Made by a program: the position numbers and the translations under genes. A stretch of DNA of 64,000 nt from Rhizobium sp. J15 (GTDB taxonomy: Bacteria; Pseudomonadota; Alphaproteobacteria; Rhizobiales; Rhizobiaceae), in assembly GCF_002531825.1 (NCBI RefSeq), contig NZ_NWSX01000016.1:62001-126000 (forward strand), in the 5' to 3' direction. Positions 34,678 through 43,216 of this stretch are shown here, piece after piece (the first letter of the stretch is position 1; each line of letters opens with the position of its first letter). The notes beneath the pieces are model-generated. The model saw only the letters and a program-made list of their open reading frames with translations, did not search any database and was not told the DNA's origin.

Positions 34678-36357
34678 TCAGGCGCGTTCGCGGCGCTGGC
34701 CACCATTGCGGGAGCCGGAGCCGCCGCGGCGATTGCCGCCATTGCCCTCGCGGCGCGGTTCGCCGCCCTGGGCCTGGTGCTGGCCGCGGTCTTCGCCGTG
34801 CTTGCGGGCCGGGCGGCCGTGGGCTTGGCGGCCGTTGCCGCGGTGATGACCGCTCGGCTCGCCATTGGCATGATGGCCGTTGGGGCCGCCATGCGCAGGG
34901 CGATGCTGCTTTGCCGGACGGAAATCGGAGGTCGAGACCAGATCATTGTCGGGGCCGAGATTGGGGGCCGCTTCGCCGCGGCGCTGGCTGCGGAAATCTT
35001 CGTTGCGGGCCGTGCGCTCAGGGCGCGGACGGCGCTCGCGGCGTTCCTCGCCTCCGGCGCGGACTTCGCTGCCTTCGCCGTCACGGCGCTGGCGGCTGCC
35101 GCGATGCTCCGAGCGGTTGGCGTCGCCACGGCCTTCGCCACGACCCTCACCACGGCCCTGGCCGCCGCGGTTGCGGTTGTTGCCATTGCCGTTGCCGCGG
35201 CGGGGGCCGCTGTTGCTGATATTGGCCGGCGGTTCGCCGCTTGCGACCGATATCTCGATGCCCATCAGGCGCTCGATATCGCGCAGCAGCTTGGCTTCGT
35301 CAGGGGCGCAGAAGGCAATCGCGATGCCGTCGCGGCCGGCGCGCGCGGTGCGGCCGATGCGATGGACGTAAGCGTCGGGCACCTCAGGCAGATCGTAATT
35401 ATAGACGTGGCTGACGGCCGGGATGTCGATGCCGCGGGCGGCGACGTCGGTGGCGATCAGCGTCTTGATGCTGCCGTCGCGGAAGGCCTTCAGCGCCCGC
35501 TCGCGCTGGCCCTGGCTCTTGTTGCCGTGGATCGAGGCGACGGAATAGCCGATATTGTCGAGATGCTTCATCAGCTTCTCGGCGCCGTGCTTCGTGCGCA
35601 GGAAGACGATGGCGCGGCCGTCCGGGTTTTCGGTCAGCGACTTGCGCAGCAGCTCGGTCTTGTCGTTCTTGCCGCCGACGAAATGGACGTACTGCTCGAC
35701 CTTGTCGGCAGCTTTGCCGGGCGGCGTCACTTCGACCTTGACGGGATCGACGAGATAATCGCCGGCGAGATCGGCGATCGCCTTCGGCATGGTGGCCGAA
35801 AACAGCATGGTCTGGCGCTTCTTCGGCACCAGCTTGGCGATCTTGCGCAGATCGTGCACGAAGCCGAGGTCGAGCATCTGGTCGGCTTCGTCGAGCACGA
35901 GATAGCGCACCGTCGTCAGCGTGATGGCGCGGCGATTGACGAGGTCGAGCAGGCGGCCGGGGGTGGCGACCAGGATATCGGTGCCCTTTTCCAGCTGAAG
36001 CTGCTGCTTGTTGATCGAGACGCCGCCGACGACGACATTGATGCGCAGCGGCGACTTGCGGATGAACTTCTTCAGATTGTCGGCGATCTGGTTCACCAGC
36101 TCGCGCGTCGGCGCGAGGATCAGCGTCCGCGTCGTGCGGTTGTCGGGACGGCGCTCGTCGGCGAGCAGCTTTTCGATGAGCGGCAGGCCGAAGGCGGCGG
36201 TCTTGCCGGTGCCGGTCTGGGCAAGGCCGATCAGGTCGCGGCCGGCGATGAGAAGAGGGATGGCCTGTTCCTGGATCGGCGTCGGCGTTTCGATGCCGAG
36301 CTGGAACAAGGTAGCGACGATCGGCTTGGAGACACCAAGCGATTCAAAATTGGTCAA
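34678..36357 (-). CDS. rhlE: DEAD-box ATP-dependent RNA helicase, RhlE-like
   Basis: A 559-residue helicase. Q-motif TPTPIQEQAI at 24-33, motif I AQTGTGKT at 46-53, Ia PTRELVNQ, Ib TPGR, motif II DEAD at 156-159, motif III SAT at 187-189, and motif VI HRIGRTARAGR. From about residue 375 the tail is Arg/Gly/Asn-rich with RGEGRGEGRG-type repeats, a disordered RNA-binding extension. It would remodel structured RNA in ribosome assembly or RNA decay. Monocistronic, with its own terminator. Confidence 0.92.
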   Translation of the reverse strand: MTNFESLGVSKPIVATLFQLGIETPTPIQEQAIPLLIAGRDLIGLAQTGTGKTAAFGLPLIEKLLADERRPDNRTTRTLILAPTRELVNQIADNLKKFIRKSPLRINVVVGGVSINKQQLQLEKGTDILVATPGRLLDLVNRRAITLTTVRYLVLDEADQMLDLGFVHDLRKIAKLVPKKRQTMLFSATMPKAIADLAGDYLVDPVKVEVTPPGKAADKVEQYVHFVGGKNDKTELLRKSLTENPDGRAIVFLRTKHGAEKLMKHLDNIGYSVASIHGNKSQGQRERALKAFRDGSIKTLIATDVAARGIDIPAVSHVYNYDLPEVPDAYVHRIGRTARAGRDGIAIAFCAPDEAKLLRDIERLMGIEISVASGEPPANISNSGPRRGNGNGNNRNRGGQGRGEGRGEGRGDANRSEHRGSRQRRDGEGSEVRAGGEERRERRPRPERTARNEDFRSQRRGEAAPNLGPDNDLVSTSDFRPAKQHRPAHGGPNGHHANGEPSGHHRGNGRQAHGRPARKHGEDRGQHQAQGGEPRREGNGGNRRGGSGSRNGGQRRERA

Positions 36358-36650
36358 GGCATAACCTTTCGGGGCGCCAAAACGATATCGCCGGAGCGCA
36401 CCATGCGATCCGGTTTCATTCTGGCGTCAAGAACCCCGCGTGAAGTGGGAACTTGCAAGTTGGAAAAAGCTTTCCAGCGCTTCTGGCCGCTGATGGGAGT
36501 GCGGCGCTCTATCGAAATGCGCTTTTGTCCCTTCTTCCTGCGTTTCGTATTTTCTAGCAGGGGCACGCTCACGCGGCGGCCGGAAGGGTGAAAGCTGAGC
36601 CGCATTTGGGCTAATTCGTGTGGAAAGTCAAGTGCAGTGCACAAAAAGCC

Positions 36651-37766
36651 TTAACCGGCATCCGTCGACGGCATTCTGAGGACGAAGCTTTCCGATGCGC
36701 TTTCGGCACCATTGACGAGGACGGCGATGCGGTGTTGCCCGGGATAATAGCGCCGGGTCGTGATCGGCCGCATGGCGTGGCGGCGCTCGATCGCCCGGCT
36801 CTGGCCGGGCGCCAGCGTGATCGTCTTGCACTTGAAAACCTTCGGTGACAGCGAGCCGTCCGCCTTCACGTGGTGGATGGCGTAGTCGATCATCAGCGCG
36901 TGCTCGACCGCGCCGGCATTGGTCACGCGGATCTCGAAATCCAGCCCTTCGCCGAACATGACCTCGCTGCTGAGAAGGCGCAGTTCGCATGTCAGCGCGG
37001 TCGCCGCACCGAAACCGAAATTGGCAAGCGCCTGCGCATGGCCTTTCTTCAGGAGCGTGCGAGAGGCATGTTTCAGCAACCAGCGGCGCTCGGGCGAAGC
37101 GCCGTCGATGTGGGTTGCGATGAAGGCGGCGACGAGATCGGGATGATCCTTGGCAATGTCGTTCAGGCTGTTGGCGACGGATCGGCGCACATAGTCCTCC
37201 GGATCGTCGATCAAAGCGGTCAGGATCGGCAGGATCGGCGCGGGATCTTTCACAAGTTGCGGCAGGCGCATGGCCCAGGGCAGGCGCGGCCGCGTTCCCT
37301 CGCTCGCCAGCCGGCGTACATGCCGGTCGGGATCGCCGACCCAGCCGGAGATGCTGGCCAGCGCCCGCTGCTGGTCGCGATGGATGAAAGGACGGATGCC
37401 GAATTCGGCGGTGAAATGCGGCGTCAGCGCCTTGAGGAGATCGAGGCCGAGATCGAAATGATCGGGGCCGCGCGTGGCGATGAACTGATTGACCGGCAGC
37501 AGCATCCAGCCTGTCAGACCGGGCCTGCCCGATGCCGGCAGGCTCGCCTTCAGGATTGCGGCTGCTTGCGGAAAATCATCGGGAAGCGTGGCGAACAGCG
37601 CGTCGCGGATCAGGGCAGAGCGCTCCATCAGCTCCAGCGCCTCCAGGCCATCAGTCGCGAGCGCAACGAAACGGGCCTTGTCGAAGGAGGACGCATGGGC
37701 GGCGATGCGATTGGCCATGTCGGCGACCAGCGCCTCGTGCAGCAGGTTCTTGAGCGGTTCCGGCAT
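36651..37766 (-). CDS. HEAT-repeat DNA alkylation repair protein (AlkD-like)
   Basis: A 371-residue helical-repeat protein. Residues about 1-240 show HEAT-like helix pairs (VGDPDRHVRRLASEGTRPRLPW and DDPEDYVRRSVANSLNDIAKDHPD), the pattern of AlkC/AlkD-type DNA glycosylases that hold damaged DNA in a curved solenoid. The C-terminal 120 residues look like an immunoglobulin-like beta domain (FEIRVTNAGAVEHALMIDYAIHHV), as in AlkC-type members. Enzymatic activity is inferred from family. Confidence 0.75.
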   Translation of the reverse strand: MPEPLKNLLHEALVADMANRIAAHASSFDKARFVALATDGLEALELMERSALIRDALFATLPDDFPQAAAILKASLPASGRPGLTGWMLLPVNQFIATRGPDHFDLGLDLLKALTPHFTAEFGIRPFIHRDQQRALASISGWVGDPDRHVRRLASEGTRPRLPWAMRLPQLVKDPAPILPILTALIDDPEDYVRRSVANSLNDIAKDHPDLVAAFIATHIDGASPERRWLLKHASRTLLKKGHAQALANFGFGAATALTCELRLLSSEVMFGEGLDFEIRVTNAGAVEHALMIDYAIHHVKADGSLSPKVFKCKTITLAPGQSRAIERRHAMRPITTRRYYPGQHRIAVLVNGAESASESFVLRMPSTDAG

Positions 37767-37838
37767 GCTGATCCTCCCTCTGTGGGAGGATTGGACCGGC
37801 GCCGCCGGGAGGTCAAGCGGCGCCGGATGTGGTCTTCT

Positions 37839-38147
37839 CTATTCCGGGCAGACCTTCACGCGATAAGGCTCGCCCCAGCGATCGTGCCGCCATTCGATAT
37901 GGCAGTAGGACGGCCGGTAATAGGTCCGGTAGACGGGGTAGGGACGATAGGCGGGGTAGGCCGGATAAACCGGGTAGGCGGGGCGGGCGGCTTCCGACAG
38001 CAGGGCGCCGCCGACGACGCCGGCGGCGAGGCCGCCCCAGAAGGCATCGCGCGGATGGGCATCGGCAGTGGTGGCGGTGGCGAGCGAGGCGCCGGCAAAG
38101 GTCAGCGCGATCAGGCCCGTCGCCATGGTCTTATGAAAAACGGACAT
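37839..38147 (-). CDS. Small exported Tyr/Pro-rich protein
   Basis: A 102-residue precursor with a signal peptide ending TTADA. A Gly-rich hydrophobic segment (FWGGLAAGVVGGALL) is followed by repeats of YPAY/YRPYPVYRTYYRP and a C-terminal CHIEWRHDRWGEPYRVKVC with two cysteines that may form a disulfide. Similar short proteins are widespread in rhizobia without known function. ATG preceded by GGAAAATACC. Confidence 0.7.
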   Translation of the reverse strand: MSVFHKTMATGLIALTFAGASLATATTADAHPRDAFWGGLAAGVVGGALLSEAARPAYPVYPAYPAYRPYPVYRTYYRPSYCHIEWRHDRWGEPYRVKVCPE

Positions 38148-38489
38148 GGTATTTTCCTTGATTTGGACCGGCTTCTATAAAGCCATCTCCAGACTCGGCC
38201 CGGATCGCGGCGGAGCGATGGCCGCGCAAGCGCTTGCGGCATTAAATTTTCGTCATGATTTCAAGGGGTGCCGAGGCGGCAAGGTGCTGATCGAACCGCG
38301 TGGGATCGCCGCTGATAAGGGCGTTCATTCAGTTTTCTGCGGGATCGGAGTGCCGATCGAAGGTATTTCGGCTCATCGAGCCGACGTGCAAAATTTCGCG
38401 GCGCAAATTTATGGTTAAAACCTTGTTAAAAGCCTTGGCGTTATAGTCTTTGTAGTTGATATTTCATTCATTGCGGGAGCGACAATTTC
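38148..38489. other. Control region of the hybrid kinase gene
   Basis: A 342-base gap between divergent genes. It becomes AT-rich from about 38400; TATAGT at 38442-38447 could be a -10 element, with no clear -35. GGGAG at 38475-38479 is the ribosome site for the TTG start at 38490. Nothing else recognisable. Confidence 0.4.
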
Positions 38490-41400
38490 TTGAAATCAGC
38501 CGGGGACATACTGGAATTGGCTTGCCGCCGGATCGCCGATCTGGACACCCCGGCCTATGTCAAGAACAGCGAGTTGCGCTATGTCGCCGTCAACGAGGCC
38601 TATGCCGAGTTTCTCGGCCGAGAGATTTCCGACTTCATCGGCAGGCGCAGCCGCGAGCTGTTCGACCGGCCCGAGGAAGAGGACCGCGAGGACAAGGAGC
38701 GCCGCGCGCTGGTGTTCGGCACCGAGGAAAACGCCATCTGCTTCGACGCGGCGAGCCTCCAGCATGAGCGCATTCAGATCGAAAGCTTCTCGCCGTCGCC
38801 GGAGCGGATCTACGTGCTCGGCATCTTCGAAGCCCGCGAGCGCCGTGCCGCCGGCAACAGCGAGACCGGCGGCAGCTCTCGGACTGTAAACGATTCCGAT
38901 CTTGCCCAGGTGCGCGAGGCGCTGGAAAAGCTCGATCATCCAATCGGCATCTTTGCGGCAGACGGCCGCCCGCTGGTCGTCAACGCCGTCTATCGCGGCG
39001 GTGCAAGGCCTGCGGCCGCCGGCGATTCGGCGTGGGGCGACAGCATCAACGAACTCGACGCTCTGCGCACCGTGCTTGAGGATCTGCCGGTTGCCGTCTT
39101 CGTACGCGACGACAGGCATCGCCTGATCTATGCCAACAAGTATTATGAAACCTTCAGCGGCCGCGCCCGCTCCGAGTATCTGGGAATGACCGAACACGAA
39201 ATGTTCGGGCCGGAAGGTGCTGAGCCGATCTACCAGGAAAACCTGCTGGCGCTCAGGGACGGCATTTCGGTGGAGCTCGAGAGCGAGATGCCGAGCATAA
39301 GCGGCCACGTCTATCCCGTCATTTCGCGCGTCAACCGCGTCATGACGGCGGATGGGCGAACCTATGTCGTGGGCTCCTTTTCCGACATCTCGCCCCTCAA
39401 GGAGCGCGAGAAGGCGCTGATCGAGTCCCGCAAGCAGGAAGAAGTGTTGCATCGGGATATCGAGAGCATCCTGCGTTCGCTGCCGATCGGCGTGCTGATC
39501 CTCGATAACTACCACCGCATCCTCTACGTCAACGACGAATTCTACAGCATCTGGGAACTGCCGCTCGACGATCGCTTCGACGGCCGTCCCTTCATCGACG
39601 TCATCCGCCGGAATTACGAACTCGGGCGTTATGACGGAACGCAGACGCCCGAAGAAATCTATGCCTTCCGCCAGCACCTGTTCGAAGCCGAAGAGCCGGA
39701 GCCGATCGAGGTCGGCTGGACAGGCGGCAAATCGGTCATCTTCGACAGCCGGCGCATCTCCAACGACCGCATCCTTCTGACCTATGCCGATATTTCGGCG
39801 GTGCGCGAGCGGGAAAAGGAAATTCACGAGACCCGCGCCGCGCTGGAGCGGGTCGGCGAAATGATGCGCGATGCGACGCACGCCATGTCGCAGGGGCTTG
39901 CCATCGTCCAGGACGGCATCATCAAGATGTCCAACGAGGCGATGGCCGATATCCTGCAGATCCCGCCGCATTATATCGCGGCCGGCGAAGGCTGGCTCGG
40001 CATGTTCGAATTCTGCGCGGCGCGCGGCGATTTCCACGACGCGGCGGACGAGATCCTGCAGGAGTGGCGCGCCAATATCGCTGCCAGGCAGCCGATTTCC
40101 ACGGTGTTCCATGTCGGCGGCGAGCGCTGGGTGAACATGGAGGCGACGGTCAGCACCGGGCAGCATTGGGTGGCGCTGTTTACCGACGTGACCGATCTGA
40201 AGAGCCGCGAGGAGGATTTGCGCCATCTCCTGTCGCGCGCCGAAGCCGCCGACCGCGCCAAGACCGAATTCCTCGCCAATATGAGCCACGAGATCCGCAC
40301 GCCGATGAACGGCGTGCTCGGCATGGCGGAACTGCTTGCCAAGACCAATCTGGACACGCGCCAGAAGACCTTCATCGACATCATCGTCAAATCGGGCAAC
40401 GCGCTGCTGACGATTATCAACGACATCCTCGACTTCTCGAAGATCGATGCAGGGCAGATGAAACTGCGCAGAGCCGCCTTCGACATCGTTGAAGCGGTGG
40501 AAGACGTGGCGACGCTTCTGTCGTCGCATGCCGCCGAAAAGAATATCGAGCTCCTGGTGCGGGCGGCACCGGATCTGCCGGCCGCGGTGATCGGAGATGC
40601 CGGACGCTTCCGCCAGATCGTCACCAATCTGGTCGGCAACGCCGTCAAGTTCACCGAGCGCGGCCATGTCTTCGTCGATGTCGGCTTCCAGGCGGCCGCC
40701 GGCGGCGAGATCATGGCGAGCATCCGCATCGAGGACACGGGTATCGGTATCCCTCAGGAGAAGCTGGAATCGGTCTTCGACAAGTTTTCGCAGGTCGATG
40801 CCTCCTCGACCCGGCGGCATGAGGGAACGGGACTTGGCCTGGCGATCACGGCCGGTCTCGTCGATCTCTTCGGCGGCTATATCAATGTCGAGAGCGAATG
40901 GGGCAGGGGCTCGGTCTTCACCGTCAACCTGCCGTTTGCGGTGGCGGCCGCCCGCCTCGAGCCGAAGCCGCTGCCGATCAACGTGCAGGGCGCGCGCATC
41001 CTCGTCGTCGACGACAATGAGGTGAACCGGCGCATCCTCACCGAGCAGCTTTCGCTCTGGGGCTTCGACGGCGTGGCCGCCGAGGGCGGCGGCACCGGCC
41101 TTGCGATCCTGGAGGCGGCGGCCGATCTCGGCGTGACCGTCGATGCCGTCGTGCTCGACTATCACATGCCCGATATGAACGGCGCCGATGTCGCCCGCCG
41201 GCTGCGCGCCGATCGCCGCTTCACCGAGCTGCCGATCATCTTCCTAACCTCGATGGATATCTCAGGCACGGAAAAGGAATTCGCGGCGCTGAACGGCCAG
41301 GCGCATCTGATGAAGCCGGCGCGCGCCAACGTGCTGCGCAACACCGTCGTCGAGGTGGTTCGCGCCCGGCGCGTGAAGCAGGCTTCGGAAGCCGAGATTG

Positions 41401-41876
41401 CCCGGCTGCAGGCCGAAGCCGCCGTGCCGGTCCCTCAGCCTGCGCCTCAGCCCGCGCCGCAGAAGCGGGCGGCTGACTTCGTGGATGTGCTCGTCGCCGA
41501 AGACAACGAGGTCAACCAGATCGTCTTCACCCAGATCCTGCAATCGACGGGGCTTACCTTCCTTGTCGTCAACAACGGGCAGGAGGCCGTCGCCGCCTGG
41601 GAGAGCCATACGCCACGCATCATCATGATGGACGTCTCGATGCCCGTCATGAACGGCCATGAAGCGACCCGGACGATCCGCGAACGGGAAAAGGGGCAGG
41701 GGCACCGCGTGCCGATCATCGGCGTCACCGCCCATGCGCTGGAAAGCGACCGCGAACTCTGCCTCGATGCCGGCATGGACGACTACATGTCGAAACCGAT
41801 CAGCCCCGAGCTGCTGGAAGAAAAGATCCGGCAATGGCTCGGCAAGGGCGAGCAGCAGGTGCTTACGAGCTACTGA
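38490..41876 (+). CDS. Hybrid histidine kinase: multiple PAS, HisKA-HATPase, two receiver domains
   Basis: A 1128-residue cytoplasmic sensor. About four PAS-type segments occupy residues 15-570 (for example DTPAYVKNSELRYVAVNEAYAEF and DLPVAVFVRDDRHRLIYANKYYE). The phosphoacceptor is H600 in NMSHEIRTPMNG; the ATPase domain has NAVKFTERG and GTGLGLAI. Two receivers follow: the first with D890 in LDYHMPDMNG, the second with D1048 in MDVSMPVMNG; both keep the acidic pair and lysine. No transmembrane helix, so the signal is internal (redox, ligand or protein). No response regulator gene adjoins. Start TTG 38490 after GGGAG. Its 3' end overlaps convergent parE by 7 bases. Confidence 0.9.
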   Translation: MKSAGDILELACRRIADLDTPAYVKNSELRYVAVNEAYAEFLGREISDFIGRRSRELFDRPEEEDREDKERRALVFGTEENAICFDAASLQHERIQIESFSPSPERIYVLGIFEARERRAAGNSETGGSSRTVNDSDLAQVREALEKLDHPIGIFAADGRPLVVNAVYRGGARPAAAGDSAWGDSINELDALRTVLEDLPVAVFVRDDRHRLIYANKYYETFSGRARSEYLGMTEHEMFGPEGAEPIYQENLLALRDGISVELESEMPSISGHVYPVISRVNRVMTADGRTYVVGSFSDISPLKEREKALIESRKQEEVLHRDIESILRSLPIGVLILDNYHRILYVNDEFYSIWELPLDDRFDGRPFIDVIRRNYELGRYDGTQTPEEIYAFRQHLFEAEEPEPIEVGWTGGKSVIFDSRRISNDRILLTYADISAVREREKEIHETRAALERVGEMMRDATHAMSQGLAIVQDGIIKMSNEAMADILQIPPHYIAAGEGWLGMFEFCAARGDFHDAADEILQEWRANIAARQPISTVFHVGGERWVNMEATVSTGQHWVALFTDVTDLKSREEDLRHLLSRAEAADRAKTEFLANMSHEIRTPMNGVLGMAELLAKTNLDTRQKTFIDIIVKSGNALLTIINDILDFSKIDAGQMKLRRAAFDIVEAVEDVATLLSSHAAEKNIELLVRAAPDLPAAVIGDAGRFRQIVTNLVGNAVKFTERGHVFVDVGFQAAAGGEIMASIRIEDTGIGIPQEKLESVFDKFSQVDASSTRRHEGTGLGLAITAGLVDLFGGYINVESEWGRGSVFTVNLPFAVAAARLEPKPLPINVQGARILVVDDNEVNRRILTEQLSLWGFDGVAAEGGGTGLAILEAAADLGVTVDAVVLDYHMPDMNGADVARRLRADRRFTELPIIFLTSMDISGTEKEFAALNGQAHLMKPARANVLRNTVVEVVRARRVKQASEAEIARLQAEAAVPVPQPAPQPAPQKRAADFVDVLVAEDNEVNQIVFTQILQSTGLTFLVVNNGQEAVAAWESHTPRIIMMDVSMPVMNGHEATRTIREREKGQGHRVPIIGVTAHALESDRELCLDAGMDDYMSKPISPELLEEKIRQWLGKGEQQVLTSY

Positions 41877-42175
41877 TCCTTTCGAGGAAACAGGATGCTC
41901 TCGAAATCCTGAGCACCGTTCAGGATATGCATGATCTCGATCCGATCTTGGTCGACGCGATAGAAGATCAGATAGTTGCCGTGAGGACGGCGACGGATGC
42001 CGGTGTGTTCGTAGCGTGGCACCAATGAAAAACCGTTCGGCGCGTCCGCCAGACGTTCACATCGGTCCACCAGCTCATCGACGAAACTCACCGTCCGCTG
42101 CGGATTGTCCATTGCGATATAATCGGCGATACGCTCAAGGTCCGCCTCCGCTCGGGCGGTAATGAAGACGATCAC
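41870..42175 (-). CDS. parE: ParE-family toxin
   Basis: A 101-residue RelE/ParE-superfamily protein: ITARAEADLERIADYIAMDNP at the N-terminal helix pair and RRRPHGNYLIFYRVDQDRIEIMHILNGAQD in the beta sheet, typical of ParE. ParE toxins target DNA gyrase. The start overlaps the antitoxin stop by four bases, and the stop overlaps the histidine kinase end. Confidence 0.88.
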   Translation of the reverse strand: MIVFITARAEADLERIADYIAMDNPQRTVSFVDELVDRCERLADAPNGFSLVPRYEHTGIRRRPHGNYLIFYRVDQDRIEIMHILNGAQDFESILFPRKDQ

Positions 42176-42420
42176 GAACGGCCGTCATATTTTGCCTTAA
42201 GGCGGGCGGCGACATCCCTGATGGGCTTGATGCGGCCGGCCTCCGCGTCGGCGATTCCCTGGCCGATTGCTAAATCAAGCGCTATCAGCCGTTTTTCCCG
42301 CTCCTCAACAAGTCGGATACCTTCGCGCAGAACTTCGCTGCGAGAGTTATAACGTCCCGATTTCACGAGTTCGCTTACATAGTTTTCGAGCTGCTGTCCG
42401 AGGTTCGCGCTGCTTGCCAT
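42172..42420 (-). CDS. parD: ParD-family antitoxin
   Basis: An 82-residue ribbon-helix-helix protein: LGQQLENYVSELVKSGRYNSRSEVLREGIRLVEERE is the classic ParD N-terminus, with a C-terminal tail that should wrap ParE. ATG 42420 (MASSANLG) is chosen over an upstream start at 42468. TTATC and GATAA around 42440-42458 form a 19-base imperfect dyad that may be the autoregulatory operator. Confidence 0.88.
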   Translation of the reverse strand: MASSANLGQQLENYVSELVKSGRYNSRSEVLREGIRLVEEREKRLIALDLAIGQGIADAEAGRIKPIRDVAARLKAKYDGRS

Positions 42421-42490
42421 ATCCGTTCCTTTTGGGGAATTATCGCATGAATTGATAACTGTTAGCAATACGCGATGGAGTCAGCAAATC

Positions 42491-43216
42491 CTATCGGGCC
42501 GCCTTCACACCGCAGAGCATTTCCCGCTTGCCGGCGAACCCCTTGCGGCGTTCCACGACAAAGCCGGCGGCGATGAGATTGCGGCGCACGAAGCCGGCTG
42601 CGGCATAGGTGGCGAAGGTGCCGCCGGCGGCGGTCTTTTCGTTGACCGCGCGCATCAGTTCCTCCGACCACATGTCGCCGTTGCGCGACGGGGCGAAGCC
42701 GTCGAGATACCAGGCGTCGAAGCCGGGTCTTGCCGCGGTGACGCCGTCGAGTGCGGCGCCGCAGACGACGCTGAGCCGCGTCTGATCGTCGAGATCGAGC
42801 GAGACGGTACCATCGGGCGTTTGCGGCCAGGCGGCCGTCAGGGCTTCGCGCTCGGCATCGATCTCCGGCCAGTGCGAAAGCGCCCGGGCGATCTCTTCGA
42901 CGCGCATCGGATGGAGTTCGAAGGAGATGAAATGCAGATGCTGGCCGGCGGCGCGGTGCTGCTTCCATTGCCGCCATGTTTCGGCGAAGTTCAGGCCGGT
43001 GCCGAAACCGAGTTCGCCGATCACGAATGCCTGCTGCCCGCTCCAGCGCTCCGGCAGGCCATTGCCGGCGAGGAAGACGTGGCCGCATTCCAGCCGTCCG
43101 TCGGTCTGGCAATAAAAATGATCGCCAAAGGCTGTGGAATAAGGCATATCGCCGTCGCGCCATTCGAGCGGCTGCGGCGCGCCCGCGCCAATCTGATCTG
43201 GGTTCACCTCTGTCAT
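42491..43216 (-). CDS. mnmD: MnmD-type tRNA (mnm5s2U34) methyltransferase
   Basis: A 241-residue SAM-dependent methyltransferase. IGELGFGTGLNFAETWRQW is the SAM site, and WYLDGFAPSRNGDMW the conserved substrate block of the MnmC N-terminal domain. It would complete mnm5s2U at the tRNA wobble position. In enterobacteria this domain is fused to an FAD oxidase domain; here the oxidase is a separate, divergent gene. The start codon shares bases with that gene's start (CATG at 43214-43217). AGGA is about 15 bases upstream, so initiation may be weak. Confidence 0.85.
   Translation of the reverse strand: MTEVNPDQIGAGAPQPLEWRDGDMPYSTAFGDHFYCQTDGRLECGHVFLAGNGLPERWSGQQAFVIGELGFGTGLNFAETWRQWKQHRAAGQHLHFISFELHPMRVEEIARALSHWPEIDAEREALTAAWPQTPDGTVSLDLDDQTRLSVVCGAALDGVTAARPGFDAWYLDGFAPSRNGDMWSEELMRAVNEKTAAGGTFATYAAAGFVRRNLIAAGFVVERRKGFAGKREMLCGVKAAR

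Noticed and set aside
38496-41165. A long 889-codon frame antisense to the hybrid kinase
   Set aside because: High-GC shadow frame: composition is Asp/Arg/His-rich, no domains, and the sense strand carries a clear multi-domain kinase.
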